From NCBI GenBank assembly GCA_947034895.1, contig OX344763.1:47553025-47617024 (forward strand): a DNA stretch of 64,000 nt. Direction: 5' to 3'. This DNA comes from Rhytidiadelphus loreus. Its lineage: Eukaryota; Streptophyta; Bryopsida; Hypnales; Hylocomiaceae. Made by a program: the position numbers and the translations under genes. Of the stretch, positions 59,944 through 64,000 are shown piece by piece. Below the pieces are notes generated by a model. That model worked only from the letters and a program-made list of their open reading frames with translations. It did not search any database and had not been told where the DNA came from. Every line of letters begins with the position of its first letter. Position 1 is the stretch's first letter.

Positions 59944-61404
59944 GATGTTCGGGGCATTCTTTTATGGATTTGTTGATAAGGAAGACGTCAAGACCTACCT
60001 CAACGTCTCATACTTGGCAAATAAGATGGACAAAAATGATTTCATAATGTCCAATTCACCTTATTCGATGTTGTATGAGAAGCCACCTACACGTGAACCT
60101 GTCGAGGGTAACTCGAGCCCCCCTGCATCACCACCAATGACTCTAGTGTCGTCGATAGTTCATAGTGATAGGGAGACTGATGGACCGCAACCCAAATCAG
60201 ACCCCGTTGTCGAGGGTATCGACGAGTATGGAACAAACACGTTCCAGATTTTCACGTGGATGGCCTCTCCTGGTGTTATACCCTCTGAGAGAGCCGATCC
60301 TGCGGTTGAGGAAACGGCGACGGCTGCCACTCCAAGGTCCACTTGTCGTGCAAGGACCAATACGCCTCTAGATACCTCAGAGCCTGCTAGTTCCTCTATG
60401 CTTGTAAGGTCCGATGTACTTGCTACACCAGTCAATGAGTTCCCGATTGATGAGGGCATGGAGACGGACTCCGAGTTCGATCGGCAACGTGCAGCGAGCG
60501 GAGGAGGGGTGCACAGGTAAACCCAAGGGCAGGACGATGCCGACGCTCTTGGGGACGAACCCCTCATCACGCAAGAGGGCACACAGAAGAAAGCGCCTAA
60601 GATCATTGACTTGGGCGATGACGATGACGAATTAGATCACCCTCGAGAGTCTGACGAGGACGAGGAAGATCTAGACGGCCCTCCCAAGGTGAAGGAAGTA
60701 AAGCCTCTCATTTTACCTTCTGGCTCCGTTGTGAAAGTGGAGAAGGACTTCTGGAAAAATGAGGAGGAAGAGGAGGATCGACCGTTTCAAGCAAAGAGAG
60801 GCCGAGAAATTAGAAAAGGAGGCGAAGGACAAAGCATTGGCCGAAGCAAATGCAAAGATTGTTCAGATGCAGTTGGATTCCAGAAGGGAGATGGAAAGTA
60901 TCACTTCTCAACTTGCAGAGCTGAAAAAAATGATTAGTTCACAAGAAAGTCAAGGAGTGCCAAATTCCTCTGCTGCGTCTCAAGCTCCACCGCCACCACC
61001 TCTTCCTTCCTCATTCACTGCTCTATTAGGACATGATGAGGTTATCCAGTCAACCCCGGCATCTCAAATGCTAGACGTCTCCTCCCAAGACAACAGCAAA
61101 GTCGAGGCCCTCCCCAAACTCCACAACGTCGCAAAGCCTCAAGAAGATTATCCTCGACTCGGTGATACTGCCCAAGCGCTTCCTAGACCATCGAGCGGCA
61201 AAGGTTCACAGCTCCCATGTCAGGTATCGGAGCAAGTCATGCCGGAGATCCAATTGCCTTCTGATCTCGACGATGAGGAGAGAGTGGACTATGGAGAAGA
61301 CAAGAAGGATCCTAAGGACAATGTCCCAATGGAATCCGAGGGTGGTTCTTTGGAGGTCCCTGTCGAAGGGAGGACTGATTATCGACCGACCGATACTACA
61401 CAGG
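59944..61404 (+). pseudogene. Element gene, linker/coiled-coil exon (TAA and frameshift)
   Basis: After GTGTGGCAG|ATGTTCGG the frame continues the methylase-like region (GAFFYGFVDKEDVKTYL), then Ser/Pro-rich and acidic segments. A TAA at 60517-60519 interrupts the frame, and a frame change near 60775 is needed to reach a long Lys/Glu/Ala/Gln coiled coil (AEKLEKEAKDKALAEANAKI). The exon ends at a CAG|GTATAG donor. Low-complexity composition limits function calls. Confidence 0.45.
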
Positions 61405-61894
61405 TATAGCCCTCTGACCCTTACGGATTCAATTAATTGAAGAAATTCTTCTGGTCCAGTGTGTTCGTAGTTTTCCGAACTTAATTGTACTCCCGCTTCG
61501 TGACAGGAATGCGAGCCTCGTCCTTGATTACCTGGCGCTGACGGCGCTGACGGAGATTCTGTTTGTATAATAGTGTAGTATAGTGTTGACTCTGCATTTT
61601 TGGCGGCTTAGTGGAAAGACGAGTTTTCGACATGTATTATATAATCTATGTAAATAAAATATGCGCATTTATTCATATAAGGTGCAAGTCCATCTAATTG
61701 TATCCCATTGTCCATGTTTTTTTGGCTCAGCTTCAAAAACATGAAAGCGTACACCGTCCACTACAAATGAAAGCACTTCCTATCGGGAGCCCCCGGTCGA
61801 TTAGTGGAATTAAATGCATCTCTCAACTTTCTGGCTCTGCAACTTCTACATTTAACCAGGTACCTCCCATTCTTCGTTGTTTTGTTTTGATCAG

Positions 61895-62320
61895 GTAGAA
61901 TCGGAGGGGCAGAAAGAGGTGGAGGCCAGGATTGAACGTCCTATGATGCCTCCACCGCGGAGGAAATGGCTGAACATTGTCTTCGACCTGAACGGCGTGT
62001 TGTGCCAGACGGCGCAAAAATCATATGGCAAGAAAATGAAGCCCTATAGGCTCGAAGACAATGTTCTCTGCCATCGGAACCCCACATTCTTGGGCATCCT
62101 CCTTCTTTGGCTTCGGTAGTTGCATTCCTCTTGTCCGGACGGTGGATTGTTGTAATATGTCAACGAAAACCAAATCGGTTTAAACCTGCTAGAACGTAAT
62201 GACTATAACGTGAAGGAGGTCATGGAGGGCATGATGGAGTCCGCCGACGTCATGGGTTCGCGATTTGATCTTCGGGGTATAGGCCTAGTGATAGAAAAGA
62301 AACGCGGCCGTAAAAAATAG
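61895..62320 (+). pseudogene. Element gene, FCP1/NIF-phosphatase-like segment
   Basis: After TTGATCAG the frame reads RKWLNIVFDLNGVLCQTA, then RNPTFLG, before a TAG at 62117-62119. The DLNGVL word resembles the catalytic start of HAD-type FCP1/NIF phosphatases (DxDGTL) with one Asp changed to Asn. Later pieces (YNVKEVMEGMMESADVMGSR) are in other frames. Degenerate. Confidence 0.45.
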
Positions 62321-62554
62321 ACTTCCGTAAAGACGCGCATTCAGGGGCCCAGGCATATCGTATTTTGTATTTTGTATTTTATATTCATGTATTCTACATT
62401 TATAAATTGTAAATAATATATTGAGTTCTTTTTCATCTTCTCCTGCAATCTTTGCTTGATCTTGGACTTTGCACACTATTCCATGTTTTGATCCTTTAAC
62501 AAGCTTAGGAAAATGTGTGTGGGTTTCCGCATTCCACACATTTACCTATTGCAG

Positions 62555-63469
62555 GTTGAAGGTCTCTGTTTTGTTAAAACAGCAAAAAGGCAGAAGCTAA
62601 CAAGAAGACTCCTCTCCGGTTCTGTGAAGTCGGTGTCTACCAAGTCCGAATTGGAAGGGGGAAGCTGCGATACGGTTCCCCTGTCTAAGCCCTACATGTT
62701 GCGTTCAGCCACAGACGCCGCCTCGGCCACCATAGACTATTCGAAGGGGAACATCGAGGACAAGGTCGTAGACAGCCCTCCCAGTCGCGGACCCAGCAGG
62801 ACTCCTATCTGCTCTCCTTCGCCATTGAAGCGGGCATCCTCAAGTCGTGGGCCGTCGTTGTCACCAAGTCTGCGGACGGACGGAGGGACGAGCCGCAAAT
62901 TGCAACTTCCTCTCGAGGATGCACGCCCTCATCCTTAGGACGAGGATGTCGTCTCCAATCCGTCAACAATGCCTACTGTCCTCAAGGTTGGAGTGATGTC
63001 ATCGGATGGGGTTGAAGACGGGATAACAATTCCAAGTCTCGGGCTGTGTGTTGCGAGACACTTACCTCGACTCGACGATAACTGGACTTCTTCCTCCAAG
63101 TTGACGATCCCCAGACGGTTCCCGTCCGCGGACAGTCTTTTCCGTCATCGAAATCTTAGAGAACTTCGACGGTCTCTGGGCTCTACATCAACTAGTACTC
63201 GATTTCCATACGCAAACAATGCGAAAGTGTCGCTGCCAACCGTGCCTCCGCGAGGATCAAAGTTTCATTCAGCTTCGGAAGTTCCTCATGCCACATACAA
63301 TTCGAAAAGGAAAGCCAATGGATCTCATAGTCTAGGGCTATGTGATGCTGTGGATAATGCAAGCAGGCCGCAATATCATTCTCGACTCGAGGATATCTTG
63401 AGAGGCCGAGCAATGCTAAAGGCAAAAAAGATTGAGAAGAGCAATTGTACATCCAAGAGCAATACTTAA
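62555..63469 (+). pseudogene. Element gene, C-terminal exon (one TAG)
   Basis: After ACCTATTGCAG|GTTGAAGG the frame is open apart from TAG at 62936-62938, and ends at TAA at about 63467. It is Ser/Pro/Arg-rich and disordered, with no recognised domain. Two palindromic motifs (63061, 63376) lie within it. Confidence 0.4.
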
Positions 63470-64000
63470 GATAGCGTGTCTAATTTTTGAAGCCTCCTGC
63501 TTCTATGATTTTTTACTATAAATACTATGGTAAATACACATTGAAAGTGCTTATAAAAGTGCAAGACTTCATGTAATACAACCATCTGATTCTAAGCCTT
63601 GCTTACTATAAATAGAATGTAAATTTTGGACATAAAAAAGTTTTAGAAAAAAAATAATATGCTTCTTCAATTGTACTTCGATTATACAAAATTGTATATC
63701 TTGATCATTGGTATCGTAGACTTCAATGCATTTTGTGAGCAGAAGTCACTTACTCTATGTATTTTCTAAGGACCAAGTGAATTGAATATATTAAACTTGC
63801 CACTACAAGTTATTTCTCTTTTACTCAAGCATATCGTTTGAATGTATGTCTTCTCGTGTGATTGTGCAAATCCGCACCTTTGGTTTAAGACATTTGGGGA
63901 TACAAGTCAAAGTTTATAATTCTTGTCGACGATCGGCTCAATTTATCATGGGGTTCAACAGCTCTATGCTCTATACAATAGCGCTTCTCGTTTTCAAAGT
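63470..64000. other. AT-rich non-coding DNA
   Basis: No gene, repeat or element border was recognised. The right end of the large element was not found. Confidence 0.4.

Larger units (their letters stand above)
58168..63397. repeat. Palindromic motif, dispersed copies in the plus-strand element gene
   Basis: Copies at about 58168, 58358, 59790, 59886, 61148, 63061 and 63376. The first four are in introns; the last three lie inside coding-like sequence. Confidence 0.85.

Overview
The window reads as eukaryotic nuclear DNA packed with transposable elements. I see no confident housekeeping gene. The coding pieces have GT-AG introns, and the elements are plant-type: CACTA (En/Spm) elements with TNPA- and TNPD-like proteins, and a Mutator-like element (MULE) whose transposase ends in a SWIM zinc finger. 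This suggests a repeat-rich streptophyte (charophyte alga, bryophyte or similar). That placement is inference; the sequence does not prove it.

Layout. 1-8.1 kb: a CCGTCC minisatellite, then a CCGG-rich retroelement-like region with gag-like open frames broken by two in-frame TAG codons and an AT-rich insertion. 8.1-10.5 kb: a truncated CACTA end and AT-rich DNA. 10.5-33.1 kb: a decayed CACTA element (TIR at 10536, TNPA-like pseudogene at 30.5-33.1 kb) into which an 18.8-kb MULE (10811-29644) has inserted, flanked by a perfect 10-bp duplication. 35.7-42.8 kb: two non-autonomous CACTA elements side by side, each with a perfect 3-bp target duplication, together forming a 7-kb inverted repeat. 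44.5-63.5 kb: a third large element of unknown family. It has gene fragments on the minus strand (44.5-49.3 kb), a decayed multi-exon gene on the plus strand (56.6-63.5 kb) and at least 19 copies of a palindromic motif. A degenerate CACTA element (44958-48924) lies in its left part.

The most notable system is the MULE. It carries two divergent genes sharing about 0.7 kb of upstream DNA: a two-exon transposase (plus strand, 1184 aa) and a 12-exon gene (minus strand, about 1226 aa) whose exons all join in phase. The second gene encodes a ParB-like DGNHRR motif, a lysine-rich coiled coil and an N6/N4-type DNA-methylase-like fold with altered catalytic motifs. Its second intron (7.4 kb) is almost entirely a 96-bp minisatellite of about 72 copies. 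The decayed gene at 56.6-63.5 kb has an analogous order (ParB-like NGQHS motif, methylase-like motifs, then an FCP1/NIF-phosphatase-like DLNGVL segment). Two different elements here therefore appear to carry ParB-plus-methylase-like accessory proteins.
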